This document shows positions 25,907 to 35,425 of a DNA stretch of 64,000 nt, piece after piece. The notes beneath the pieces are model-generated. The model searched no databases. It was not told the origin of the DNA and was given only the letters and a program-made list of their open reading frames with translations. How positions within the stretch are numbered: the first letter of the stretch is position 1; every line of letters starts with the position of its first letter. Where the stretch lies: positions 1 through 64,000 of the forward strand of contig MFFN01000008.1 in assembly GCA_001777915.1 (NCBI GenBank), given 5' to 3'. The translations under genes and the position numbers were made by a program. This stretch comes from Candidatus Edwardsbacteria bacterium RifOxyA12_full_54_48 (GTDB taxonomy: Bacteria; Edwardsbacteria; AC1; EtOH8).

Positions 25907-28078
25907 CTACTTTGAACACTCCTTATACAAGGCAATGGTCTCGGGACTGACATCCAGCCCCAGGTCCCTTCGCAAGGCCGTTTGGCAGATTTGGAACTGC
26001 TTGGATATAAGCTCCTTTCGCCCCATGCGGTGATAAGCCGACAGCAATATGCGATGAGCCTCTTCCAGGCAGCGTTCCCGGGAAACGGCCAGGGCGGCGT
26101 ATTTTACCGCATCGTCCAGCCGGTTTTGTTTGAGATATAAACCTGCCAGGGAAAGCAACGCCTGAAAATATAATTGACGCAACCGCTCCCGGGTCCCTTC
26201 CATTTCGATCAGTTTGACGTCCGGCAGAAAATCGCCGCGGTAGATCTCCACCGCCTGGCGGTAGAATTCCAGGGCGGCCGGAGGCTGCCCGGTGATCTCC
26301 GCCTGCTGTCCCTTGCGGACAGCCGCTACGAAATCCGTAAAATCCAGAGAGATATTATCTATATCTATCCGGTAGCAGCCGTTCCGAAATTCGATAGGCC
26401 GTGAATTTTTCCCGCCCTTGAGCCCGGGCTCTAAGAGCCTGCGCAGCTCGGCCACCGCCACCTGAAGGTTTATTGACGCCGAAGCCAGGCTTTTTTTGGG
26501 CCACAGCATCAGGCTCAGCACCTCGGAAGGGATGAACTGCTCAGAATCATTGTGGGGATCCGCCTCCCGGGAAACATGGCGTGACAATAAAATACCCAGT
26601 ACCTGCCGGGAGGCGGTCCTTTTCCAGCGCTCCACCGGTTGCCCGTCCAGTAAAATCCCAAGGGAACCCAAGGTCGTGATCGCCGGTCTGGGATCGGCCG
26701 GGGAACGGTTCGAAGCTGTCTTGGACGGATCGAATATTTCAACCAGCTTGTTCAGGTATTTAGAGGAGCCGTTTGTTTTTAAATAGGCCGGGATCAGAGG
26801 CCAAAAACTGTCGGGATACCGGTCATTGAAAAAGAAATCATAATTGCCTTTCCGGCAGATATTCAGTCCCTGTGAGAAGGCCTGGCCGAAGGCCGGCAGT
26901 TTATTGTGCGCCAGATAGATCTCCGCCAGATTGAGCAAGGCCCGGGACTGCCGGTATGCCATTCCGGTTCTGGCATACGCCGCGGATGATCTTTTGGCGT
27001 AATGCAGGGTTTTGGCAAAATCCCTTGCCGCAAAATACACCCGGGATATATTATAATGGGCCTGGGCGGTGTCCAGCGGGCGCTCCGGGGATGTCCGTTC
27101 CAAGGATTCCAAGGCGTATCTCAGGGAAAGGGAAAGGTTGCCCTGCAGGCGATAGAGGGTGCTTAAGGCTATCAGGCAGGAAAAATGATACGATGCTTCG
27201 TCCGCGCTGTCGGTTTTATCTAATGCGAATTTAAGGGTCTTTTCCGCCTCGGGAAAACGGCCCTGGTGCATCTGGACTTCTCCCAGGTAGACCCTGGCCG
27301 GGCCCAGCGCCATCCCCAATCCGAGCTTCTGAATTTCCGGTATGGCCGAGGTCAGCAGAAATTCGGCTTTCTCCAGTTCGAACATCTCCAAGTAAAGGGA
27401 CGAAAGGTTCACGGCCGCCAGACAGTAGCTGCGCCGGTTGTCGGAATCCCGGTAAAAACGCAGAACCTCTTCTTTTTCCTTCCGGGCTTTTCCCAACTGG
27501 CCCAAAGCCTTGGTGATGGCCGATGAATTGGCCAGGGTGCGGATCTGTCCCTCCTTGTCGCCGGCCCTGATATAGATGTCCATCACCTGGGCGTAGATTT
27601 TAGAGGCCTTTTTGTAGTCCAGCAGCCTCCAGTAACTCCCGGCCATGGCTGCCAGCAGCCCGGCCCGTCCCCGGTAGTCATTCTTCTCCAGGTATTTCAG
27701 GCCCTGCCGGCTGTCGGATATGGCTTTTTGATTCTGTCCCATGTCCTGATGAATATAGGAGAGATAGCGGTAGGCGGCGGAAAGGGAGGAGCGGTCCCGG
27801 GCTTTTTTTAAAACGGGAATGGCGGTGGTAAGATAACGCAGGGCTGATTTTAGTTCGCCGCTCTGGTAATCGGCATTGGCCGCTATCAGGATAAGCTTGG
27901 GGTGGCGCAGGAAATGCTCCCGGGGGATCATTGCCAAAAGCTTCTTCAGTTCCGCAAGCCTGCCCGGCTGAAGTAGGTCCCGGCTGTGTTCGATGAGCAA
28001 CCTGACGCCGGAGTCGTACTGCTTCCCAGACAGATATTCTGTTATCGAACAGGCGATGTCGTTGGTTTTTTTGGGCAT
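25907..28078 (-). CDS. TPR and BTAD (SARP-like) transcriptional regulator
   Basis: 723 residues. The first 440 or so are TPR units (for example SAAYRYLSYIHQDMGQNQKA, residues about 100-119). The C-terminal third holds an OmpR-like winged helix (about 470-580, with TTLGSLGILLDGQPVERW, SVNLQVAVAELRRLLEP-type recognition helix in SINLQVAVAELRRLLEP, and FRNGCYRIDID) and a bacterial transcriptional activation domain (about 585-723, ending RDLGLDVSPETIALYKE). This inverts the usual SARP order, where the DNA-binding part is N-terminal; similar reversed forms accompany large LuxR/TPR regulators. A TTGACA-17-TTATCA promoter ends just before the ATG, so the message may be leaderless. It may control the surface-protein genes downstream. 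Confidence 0.82.
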   Translation of the reverse strand: MPKKTNDIACSITEYLSGKQYDSGVRLLIEHSRDLLQPGRLAELKKLLAMIPREHFLRHPKLILIAANADYQSGELKSALRYLTTAIPVLKKARDRSSLSAAYRYLSYIHQDMGQNQKAISDSRQGLKYLEKNDYRGRAGLLAAMAGSYWRLLDYKKASKIYAQVMDIYIRAGDKEGQIRTLANSSAITKALGQLGKARKEKEEVLRFYRDSDNRRSYCLAAVNLSSLYLEMFELEKAEFLLTSAIPEIQKLGLGMALGPARVYLGEVQMHQGRFPEAEKTLKFALDKTDSADEASYHFSCLIALSTLYRLQGNLSLSLRYALESLERTSPERPLDTAQAHYNISRVYFAARDFAKTLHYAKRSSAAYARTGMAYRQSRALLNLAEIYLAHNKLPAFGQAFSQGLNICRKGNYDFFFNDRYPDSFWPLIPAYLKTNGSSKYLNKLVEIFDPSKTASNRSPADPRPAITTLGSLGILLDGQPVERWKRTASRQVLGILLSRHVSREADPHNDSEQFIPSEVLSLMLWPKKSLASASINLQVAVAELRRLLEPGLKGGKNSRPIEFRNGCYRIDIDNISLDFTDFVAAVRKGQQAEITGQPPAALEFYRQAVEIYRGDFLPDVKLIEMEGTRERLRQLYFQALLSLAGLYLKQNRLDDAVKYAALAVSRERCLEEAHRILLSAYHRMGRKELISKQFQICQTALRRDLGLDVSPETIALYKECSK

Positions 28079-28085
28079 GGTTTAA

Positions 28086-28114
28086 TGATAACGTTAATGA
28101 CCTCTTAATGTCAA
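28086..28114 (-). promoter_or_regulatory. promoter of the BTAD regulator
   Basis: On the minus strand TTGACA (28114-28109) and TTATCA (28091-28086) are 17 bases apart. The start point would fall at about 28079, next to the ATG whose A is 28078, leaving almost no 5' leader. Confidence 0.6.
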
Positions 28115-28148
28115 GAAAATTTTACGTCTATCAGACGATAAAAAAATG

Positions 28149-28174
28149 AAAAGCCATCCAGTGAACGGCTTTTT
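28149..28174 (+). terminator. orphan hairpin with T run
   Basis: AAAAGCC at 28149-28155 pairs with GGCTTTT at 28167-28173, followed by one more T and GATGG. It is not next to a plus-strand gene end, so it may be a remnant or protect the downstream promoter region. Confidence 0.4.
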
Positions 28175-28244
28175 GATGGTGGGCGGTTGTGAACGATTTC
28201 CCAACCGTTTTATTCCCTAAAGGTAATAATAAATCATTTTAACC

Positions 28245-28274
28245 TTGATTTTGTTAGCACTTTATGTGTATAGT
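28245..28274 (+). promoter_or_regulatory. candidate promoter upstream of a small reading frame
   Basis: TTGATT at 28245-28250 and TATAGT at 28269-28274 are 18 bases apart. Transcription would start near 28281. Confidence 0.35.
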
Positions 28275-28299
28275 TACAGCAGTAAAAGGGAGTATTGGA

Positions 28300-28377
28300 A
28301 TGAATAAATTATTCATTTTGGTTTTCCATCACGCTTCGCGCCGGGGGATGGTTGGAATGCCTTGTTTTGACAGATAG
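28300..28377 (+). CDS. possible 25-codon small protein or leader peptide
   Basis: ATG 28300 opens 25 codons (MNKLFILVFHHASRRGMVGM, then PCFDR) ending in TAG. It has AAAAGGGAG about eight bases upstream and a candidate promoter at 28245-28274. The start codon lies inside a perfect palindrome (28299-28317), which could hide it in RNA. The second half overlaps an imperfect CCATC...GATGG hairpin, so the stretch may act as RNA rather than protein. Nothing but these signals supports it. Confidence 0.3.
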   Translation: MNKLFILVFHHASRRGMVGMPCFDR

Positions 28378-28384
28378 GTGAATT

Positions 28385-28413
28385 TTGACTTGACGGATGA
28401 GGTGAAATATTAT
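28385..28413 (+). promoter_or_regulatory. candidate promoter of the HD-GYP gene
   Basis: TTGACT at 28385-28390 and TATTAT at 28408-28413 are 17 bases apart. The pair lies between the arms of the inverted repeat TGACAGATA (28368-28376) and TATCTGTCA (28434-28442). Confidence 0.5.
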
Positions 28414-28476
28414 AAACTAAACTGAACATTCATTATCTGTCATGAACCTCACAGAAAATTCGAAGGATTAAATTCA

Positions 28477-29643
28477 ATGCCGCAGAATGAGTCACAGCAA
28501 CGGCATGAAGATATGGCTTCCGAATATGCCGAGGGTATTATTAATACCGTTCGTGAGCCTTTGCTTGCCCTGGATCACGACCTACGGGTGGTCACTGCCA
28601 ATAGTTCTTTCTACGAAGTCTTCAAGGTAAAACCCGAGGAAACCTTGGGCCAGCTGGTGTATGATCTGGGCGACCGCCAGTGGGATATCCCCAGGCTCAG
28701 GGAAATGCTGGAAACCATCCTGGCCCAGCAGACAACATTTGATGATTATGAGGTCGAGCACGATTTTGCTGCCATTGGCCAGCGGGTAATGCTTTTGAAT
28801 GCCCGGCTGATCCGCCGACCTTCAGGGGTTGAGCAGATCATCCTCCTGGCTATCGAAGACATAACCGACCGCAGATGGGCTGAGAGGGTATTGCAGCGTC
28901 ACGGCATAGAACTGGAATCAGAGATCGCCAAGAAGGCCAGCGCCTTGCAAAACGCCCTGCAGAGGATCGAACAGACCACACTGGATACCATCCACCGGCT
29001 GGCCAAGGCAGCCGAGTTCAAGGACCAGGATACCGGGGCCCATATCGTACGGGTAAGCCATTACGCAGCGGCCATCGCCCGGCGGATGGGACAGCCCCAG
29101 AGCTTCGCCGACATGTGCCTCTATGCCGTGCCCATGCACGACATCGGGAAGATCGGCATCCCGGACCATATCCTGCAAAAGCCGGGCAAACTCAACGAGG
29201 AGGAGGTCCAGAAAATGCGGGAACACCCGATGATCGGGGCCGCCATCCTGTCCGGGTCTGATTCGCAAGTATTGCGGATTGCGGAGGACGTTTCGCTCAC
29301 CCATCACGAAAGATGGGACGGCAGCGGCTATCCCCGGGGGCTGCATAACGAGGCCATCCCCTTGGTCGGGCGGATTACCGCCGTAGTAGATGTCTTCGAC
29401 GCCCTCTGTTTCCATCGCCCTTACCGGGAGGCGGTTCCAGTAGAACAGGCGATGAAGATGGTCCAGGACGACCGCGGCCATGCCTTTGATCCGGCCGTGG
29501 TGGATGCCTTTATGGCCAGCAAGGAGGCAATAATGGCCATCGGGGACCGGTTCGTGGATGTATGCCAGCCCGGGTTCAAGCGGGGGATCTATAAGTGGGT
29601 AGCGCCCCAAACGGCAAACGGTGCGAATAACACAGACAATTGA
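28477..29643 (+). CDS. PAS and HD-GYP domain protein
   Basis: 388 residues, soluble. An N-terminal PAS domain (about 15-130, EPLLALDHDLRVVTANSSFY to LLAIEDITDRRWAE) is joined by a helix (about 140-170) to an HD-GYP domain (about 172-370) with HIVRVSHYAAAIARRMG, the HD pair in MHDIGKIGIPDHIL and HHERWDGSGYPRGL. HD-GYP proteins hydrolyse c-di-GMP to GMP or pGpG. The PAS may sense a ligand or mediate dimers. There is no receiver domain. It has its own promoter region and ends in a strong terminator. Confidence 0.9.
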   Translation: MPQNESQQRHEDMASEYAEGIINTVREPLLALDHDLRVVTANSSFYEVFKVKPEETLGQLVYDLGDRQWDIPRLREMLETILAQQTTFDDYEVEHDFAAIGQRVMLLNARLIRRPSGVEQIILLAIEDITDRRWAERVLQRHGIELESEIAKKASALQNALQRIEQTTLDTIHRLAKAAEFKDQDTGAHIVRVSHYAAAIARRMGQPQSFADMCLYAVPMHDIGKIGIPDHILQKPGKLNEEEVQKMREHPMIGAAILSGSDSQVLRIAEDVSLTHHERWDGSGYPRGLHNEAIPLVGRITAVVDVFDALCFHRPYREAVPVEQAMKMVQDDRGHAFDPAVVDAFMASKEAIMAIGDRFVDVCQPGFKRGIYKWVAPQTANGANNTDN

Positions 29644-29671
29644 TCCGGCCGGCATTTATCACCGGGCCTAA

Positions 29672-29705
29672 CTAAAAAGCTTCCCAAAAACGGGAAGCTT
29701 TTTAG
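29672..29705. terminator. strong bidirectional terminator
   Basis: CTAAAAAGCTTCCC at 29672-29685 pairs perfectly with GGGAAGCTTTTTAG at 29692-29705 around AAAAAC. It closes the HD-GYP gene. Confidence 0.9.
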
Positions 29706-29844
29706 TATTATGGTGGGTAATGCGGGATTCTCCGCCGGCTGCCAAACAACGAAGCCGAGCTACGGCGGACACCGTAACGCCCTCCTGCGGCGAACTATTG
29801 TCCAGCCTGGAGTATTTATGGTGCCGGCGCAGAACCTGTCTAAA

Positions 29845-29876
29845 ACAAAAAAAGGCATCAAGCGATGCCTCTTTTT
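29845..29876 (-). terminator. terminator of tRNA-Val
   Basis: On the minus strand AGGCATC (29870-29864) pairs with GATGCCT (29859-29853) around GCTT and is followed by TTTTTTG. It lies 21 bases past the CCA end of tRNA-Val. Confidence 0.8.
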
Positions 29877-29890
29877 GTGTTTTGTAATTA

Positions 29891-29967
29891 TGGTGGGCGG
29901 TACAAGATTCGAACTTGTGACCTCTGGTATGTGAGACCAGCGCTCTAACCAGCTGAGCTAACCGCCC
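29891..29967 (-). tRNA. tRNA-Val (anticodon CAC)
   Basis: On the minus strand a complete cloverleaf can be folded: acceptor GGGCGGT/ACCGCCC, D arm with TAGCTCAGCTGGTTAGA, anticodon stem CTGGT/ACCAG around loop CTCACAT (anticodon CAC), T arm ACAAG-TTCGAAT-CTTGT, discriminator A and an encoded CCA at 29891-29893. A terminator follows. Confidence 0.96.
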
Positions 29968-30306
29968 GACCTATATTATTGCTTCGTCATCCTGAGATCA
30001 GCATCTTGCATTGCTTTCGAAGGACGCAAGAATTTTATTATCACAACAATATTCTAACAACAGATAAGTATATCAGTAATGTACTTTTTTTTCAAGGTAA
30101 TTTTGTTTGGAGCTTCTTAAAATTTAAAAATTGCCGAAAAACTGGTTGTGATAGTATCATTATTGTCATCACAGTATCTAATACTATGAATGGTAATAAT
30201 TTAGGTATTAATAAATCAATAAAAAACCTTTGCATTTTATCTATATATTGTGGTATAATCAACCCTTAAACACATCACTTTGGGTATTAGAAAACAGGGA
30301 AGTAGA
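29968..30306. other. AT-rich gap before recF
   Basis: No gene is supported. From about 30030 to 30280 the composition is clearly more AT-rich than the coding regions. It contains TTATCACAA and similar near matches but no exact DnaA box (TTATCCACA). The recF promoter lies at its end. This is where oriC often lies when dnaA and dnaN precede recF, but neither gene is present here. Confidence 0.6.
30230..30259 (+). promoter_or_regulatory. recF promoter
   Basis: TTGCAT at 30230-30235 and TATAAT at 30254-30259, 18 bases apart, 48 bases ahead of the recF ATG. Confidence 0.55.
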
Positions 30307-31407
30307 ATGTTTATTAAGACGGCCAAGGGAAGCAATTTCAGGAATCTATCTGTTTTTGATCTGGAGTTTTCGCCGGGAAAGAATCTTTTTTTAGGTATCA
30401 ACGGATCGGGCAAGACCAATCTGCTGGAGGCCATCCATTACCTGTGCATCGGGCGTTCCATGAGGAGCGTGGCCGAGGATGAACAGATGATAGGATTTAC
30501 CCGGGACTGGTTCCGGCTGGAGGGCCGGGCCCAAACGGCCGAGGGCGACATCAATGTCGAGGCGGCTTATAATAAGGAAGAGAAGCGGCTGAAGATCAAC
30601 GGCGAGCTGCAGCAAAAACTATCGGAGCTGATAGGCCGGATGCCGGTGATCAGCCTGTCCCCGGAGGACGACGATCTATGCAAGTCCGGCCCCGGAGTGC
30701 GCCGCCGTTTTATGGATCTGGCCATCTCCCAGTTCTCCAGGACCTACCTGGCCGATCTGCAGGATTACAATCGGATACTTAAGCAGCGCAACCAGCTGCT
30801 GTACGCCATCAAGGAAGGGCGCAGCAACGCCGCCTCGCTGGAGGCCTGGAACCAGCAGCTGGTGGATTGCGGGATGAAGCTGGTCCGGAAACGGATGGAG
30901 GTCATCGACGATCTGAAGGAGATGGCGGGCAGCCGGTATGTGGGCATCTCCGGCGGGCGTGAGCGGCTGGGCCTGCGCTACCATTTGTCATACAAATTCG
31001 AGCCGGGCCAGCCGATCGAGCAGGCCTTTGCCAAGGCCCTGGCCACCGGATTCGAATTCGAGCGGAGGCGGGGCATCACCATGTTCGGGCCGCACCGCGA
31101 CGACCTGGAGATATCGCTGGCCGGCATGCGCATCCGCCAGTTCGGCTCGCAGGGCCAGCAGCGGACGGCGGCCATCGCCTTGAAATTGGCCATGGCCGAG
31201 ATCATGGCCGCCCAGCTTAAGGAAAAACCGGTGATCCTGATGGACGAGATATTTGCCGAACTGGACAGCGGCCGTTCCGAATCGCTGATCCATCAGCTCG
31301 ATCCGGAATGCCAGGTGTTCATCGCTTCGGCCCACGAGAACGACATCACCCGGCAGGACGGTTTTAAAAAGTTCCGGGTGGATGATGGACTGATTGTACA
31401 GGAATGA
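30307..31407 (+). CDS. recF: DNA replication and repair protein RecF
   Basis: A 366-residue SMC-like ATPase that helps load RecA at single-strand gaps with RecO and RecR. Walker A GINGSGKT (residues 30-37), the ABC signature region GSQGQQRTAAIALKLA and Walker B VILMDEIFAELD are visible. ATG 30307 follows GGAAG and opens the conserved MFIKTAKGSNFRNL; an in-frame start 27 bases upstream is less likely. It heads a group that includes the helicase-loader-like gene and both gyrase genes. Confidence 0.94.
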   Translation: MFIKTAKGSNFRNLSVFDLEFSPGKNLFLGINGSGKTNLLEAIHYLCIGRSMRSVAEDEQMIGFTRDWFRLEGRAQTAEGDINVEAAYNKEEKRLKINGELQQKLSELIGRMPVISLSPEDDDLCKSGPGVRRRFMDLAISQFSRTYLADLQDYNRILKQRNQLLYAIKEGRSNAASLEAWNQQLVDCGMKLVRKRMEVIDDLKEMAGSRYVGISGGRERLGLRYHLSYKFEPGQPIEQAFAKALATGFEFERRRGITMFGPHRDDLEISLAGMRIRQFGSQGQQRTAAIALKLAMAEIMAAQLKEKPVILMDEIFAELDSGRSESLIHQLDPECQVFIASAHENDITRQDGFKKFRVDDGLIVQE

Positions 31408-31541
31408 TGTTTTTGGCACACGGATAAACACGGATTTTTTAAACACAGAAACACAAAGGACCCCGGGATCACCTCTTTCCCTTGATAAGTAAATTGGACA
31501 GGATGCCCCTGTCATCCAATAACCATGATCTATTTGCTATT

Positions 31542-32000
31542 ATGAAGCTAGCCACTCTGTGCTACATCAAAAAGGATGGCCGGACCCTGATGATGCACCG
31601 CATCAAACGCAAGGACGACCTGCATTACGGCAAATGGAACGGCCTGGGCGGCAAGATGCAGCCGGGAGAGACCCCCGAGGAATGCGTCATCCGGGAGGTG
31701 AGGGAGGAAAGCGGCCTGCTGGTGAAAGACCCCCATCTGAACGGGTTCCTGACCTTTCCCTCGTTCGACCAATGGGACGATTGGTATGTGTTCGTCTTCA
31801 CCGCCCAAAGATTCCGGGGGAAACTGCTGGATTCGGCCGAGGGCTATTTGAAATGGGTCAAAGACCAGGAACTATTAAAGCTGGACCTGTGGGAGGGCGA
31901 TCATATCTTCCTGCCCTGGCTGGAGGATGAAAAGTTCTTCTCGGCCAAGTTCAACTACCGGGAAGGCAGGCTGAAAGACCATTCGGTGAAGTTCTACTGA
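31542..32000 (+). CDS. NUDIX hydrolase (MutT/8-oxo-dGTP type)
   Basis: About 152 residues with a complete Nudix box from GGKMQPGETPEECV to IREVREESGLL (about residues 36-59). The pattern MHRIKRKDDLHYGKWNGLGG is typical of MTH1/8-oxo-dGTP diphosphatases, which clean the nucleotide pool. ATG 31542 opens the first beta strand; ATG 31482 would add 20 unconserved residues. Its TGA overlaps the next ATG by one base (TGATG), so the two genes are coupled. Confidence 0.88.
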   Translation: MKLATLCYIKKDGRTLMMHRIKRKDDLHYGKWNGLGGKMQPGETPEECVIREVREESGLLVKDPHLNGFLTFPSFDQWDDWYVFVFTAQRFRGKLLDSAEGYLKWVKDQELLKLDLWEGDHIFLPWLEDEKFFSAKFNYREGRLKDHSVKFY

Positions 32001-32746
32001 TGGAGATGAATAACTCCATCACATCGGCCAGGGCCTTTATAGAGGACAGCCTCTCCGGGGACGGCTTGTCATATCAGGATGTCATGCTGGAGTGCCCGGC
32101 GGTGCTGTCTTTCCGATATCTGTGGCACCAGATCAAGCATCAGGCGGGTCTTCAGGAGTTCAGCCACCGGGTGGTGAAGGATGCCTATATCCACCACGAC
32201 ACCCTTTTTGTCGAGAGCCGGATAGCATCGCCGGCCATGGCCATCCAGGTGGAAACGTTGCTGGCTTTGGGGGTGAAAAAGATGGTCTATATCGGCATCG
32301 CCGGCTCCATATCACCGGAACTGAATATCGGGGATCTGGTGGTCTCCACCGGAGCCATCAACGAGACCGGCACCGGGGTATGTTACGGGCACGATTTTCA
32401 GTCGGTGATCCCGGCCGACGGCCGGTTTGCCCGCCAGCTGAATGACCGCTTAAGGGAACAGGGGCTGGAGCCCCGTCTGGCGGTCCATTGGTGCACCGAC
32501 GCCCCCTATCGGGAGACCGGAGCCAAGGTCCGGGAGTACCGCAAAATGGGGGCGGCCTGCGTGGAGATGGAGGGGGCCGGTCTTTTTGCCGTGGCCGGGG
32601 AATACGGCGTTCCGGCGGCGGCGGTGTTTGTGATCTCCGACCAGCTCCAGGAGAGCGGGTGGATTCAGGGCTGGGGGGATCCAAAATTCAAACAGGCCGT
32701 GTCAAAGCTGGCCGGAGCCATGATCCATCTATCCCGCGATCTGTGA
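32000..32746 (+). CDS. PNP/UDP-family nucleoside phosphorylase
   Basis: 248 residues of the purine nucleoside / uridine phosphorylase superfamily, which cleaves nucleosides with phosphate. GVKKMVYIGIAGSI (phosphate site, about 91-104), IGDLVVSTGAINETGTG and the ribose-binding ACVEMEGAGLFAVA with a late ISDQ are visible. Translationally coupled to the NUDIX gene, which suggests a joint role in nucleotide salvage or sanitation. Base specificity is not clear. Confidence 0.88.
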   Translation: MEMNNSITSARAFIEDSLSGDGLSYQDVMLECPAVLSFRYLWHQIKHQAGLQEFSHRVVKDAYIHHDTLFVESRIASPAMAIQVETLLALGVKKMVYIGIAGSISPELNIGDLVVSTGAINETGTGVCYGHDFQSVIPADGRFARQLNDRLREQGLEPRLAVHWCTDAPYRETGAKVREYRKMGAACVEMEGAGLFAVAGEYGVPAAAVFVISDQLQESGWIQGWGDPKFKQAVSKLAGAMIHLSRDL

Positions 32747-32753
32747 GGCCGGA

Positions 32754-33050
32754 ATGAAAAAACTGGAAACAGTGGGGGACATCCTGAGCCGGGTCCTGAA
32801 ATCCCTGGAGATAGACCAGCGGATGGATGAGACCCGGGCCCTGACGGCCTGGCCGGAGGCGGCCGGCCCCAAGATCGCCGCCAACACCCGGGCGGTCTCG
32901 GTGATCCGGGGCCGGCTGATGGTGGAGGCCAAGAGCCCGGCCTGGGTGCAGGAATGCACCCTGCTCAAGGTCAGGCTCAAGGGAAAAATAAACCAGCTGA
33001 TCGGGGCCGAGGCCGTCAAGGATATCACCTTCAAGGTGGGGCCCTTCTAA
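32754..33050 (+). CDS. dciA: DciA-like protein (DUF721)
   Basis: A 98-residue DUF721 protein: KKLETVGDILSRVL, TAWPEAAGPKIAANTRAVSV, the RLMVEAKSPAWVQECTLLK strand-helix and a C-terminal ITFKVGPF. DciA is the ancestral loader of the DnaB helicase in bacteria lacking DnaC or DnaI. It is short, lacking the disordered C-terminal tail of some members. Its place between recF and gyrB fits a replication role; symbol assigned by family and context. Confidence 0.8.
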   Translation: MKKLETVGDILSRVLKSLEIDQRMDETRALTAWPEAAGPKIAANTRAVSVIRGRLMVEAKSPAWVQECTLLKVRLKGKINQLIGAEAVKDITFKVGPF

Positions 33051-33067
33051 AAAGAGTAAAATCATAA

Positions 33068-34993
<1,926 letters not shown>

Positions 34994-35076
34994 ATTACCA
35001 CTGAGTTACAGAGGCTCAAAGAACTTTCCGGACCTCTTGTCATTGAATAAATAAATGAATCTTATTTGGAGGCAAT

Positions 35077-35409
35077 ATGGCCGCCAGATATTATGCGGTT
35101 AAAAAGGTCCTGGAACGGGCCCAGCGGATCGGACCGGCCACCGAAAAGATGTTCTATGTGAAGAACGACGAGGTGTTGGTGGGCATCGTCCAGGGAAGCA
35201 AATACGCCATAGCGGCCGACCTGACGGACAAGAAGGAATACCTGGCCTTCTACCAGGCCTGTCAGAAGGGCCATTGGGTGGATATCGAACTGTACCGGAT
35301 GCCAAAAGAGGAGGCCGAAAGCTGCCCGGACCAGGGACGAATGACCATCGAGGACCTGAAGGCGCTGGATAAAAAGACTCCGCCTATCGACAGGGCCAAG
35401 AAAAAATAA
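35077..35409 (+). CDS. small unknown protein between gyrB and gyrA
   Basis: 110 residues, not recognised. It starts MAARYYAVKKVLERAQRIGP, has a probably beta-rich middle (KMFYVKNDEVLVGIVQGSKYAI) and a charged, lysine-rich tail (IDRAKKK). GGAGG precedes the ATG by five bases, and it ends 16 bases before gyrA, so it is almost surely expressed. Its position suggests a link to gyrase, but no domain supports a function. Confidence 0.75.
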   Translation: MAARYYAVKKVLERAQRIGPATEKMFYVKNDEVLVGIVQGSKYAIAADLTDKKEYLAFYQACQKGHWVDIELYRMPKEEAESCPDQGRMTIEDLKALDKKTPPIDRAKKK

Positions 35410-35425
35410 TATAAAGGATATATAG

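Larger units (their letters stand above)
28079..28476. other. divergent regulatory region between two signalling genes
   Basis: This 398-base, AT-rich gap holds the minus-strand promoter for the BTAD regulator (28086-28114), a hairpin with T run (28149-28174), a plus-strand promoter (28245-28274), a perfect palindrome (28299-28317), a possible 25-codon reading frame (28300-28377), a 9-base inverted repeat (28368-28376 with 28434-28442) and a promoter for the HD-GYP gene. Entries below give details. Confidence 0.6.

Noticed and set aside
29968-30306. oriC
   Set aside because: AT-rich and next to recF, but without exact DnaA boxes and without dnaA or dnaN the claim is not supported; kept only as a question.
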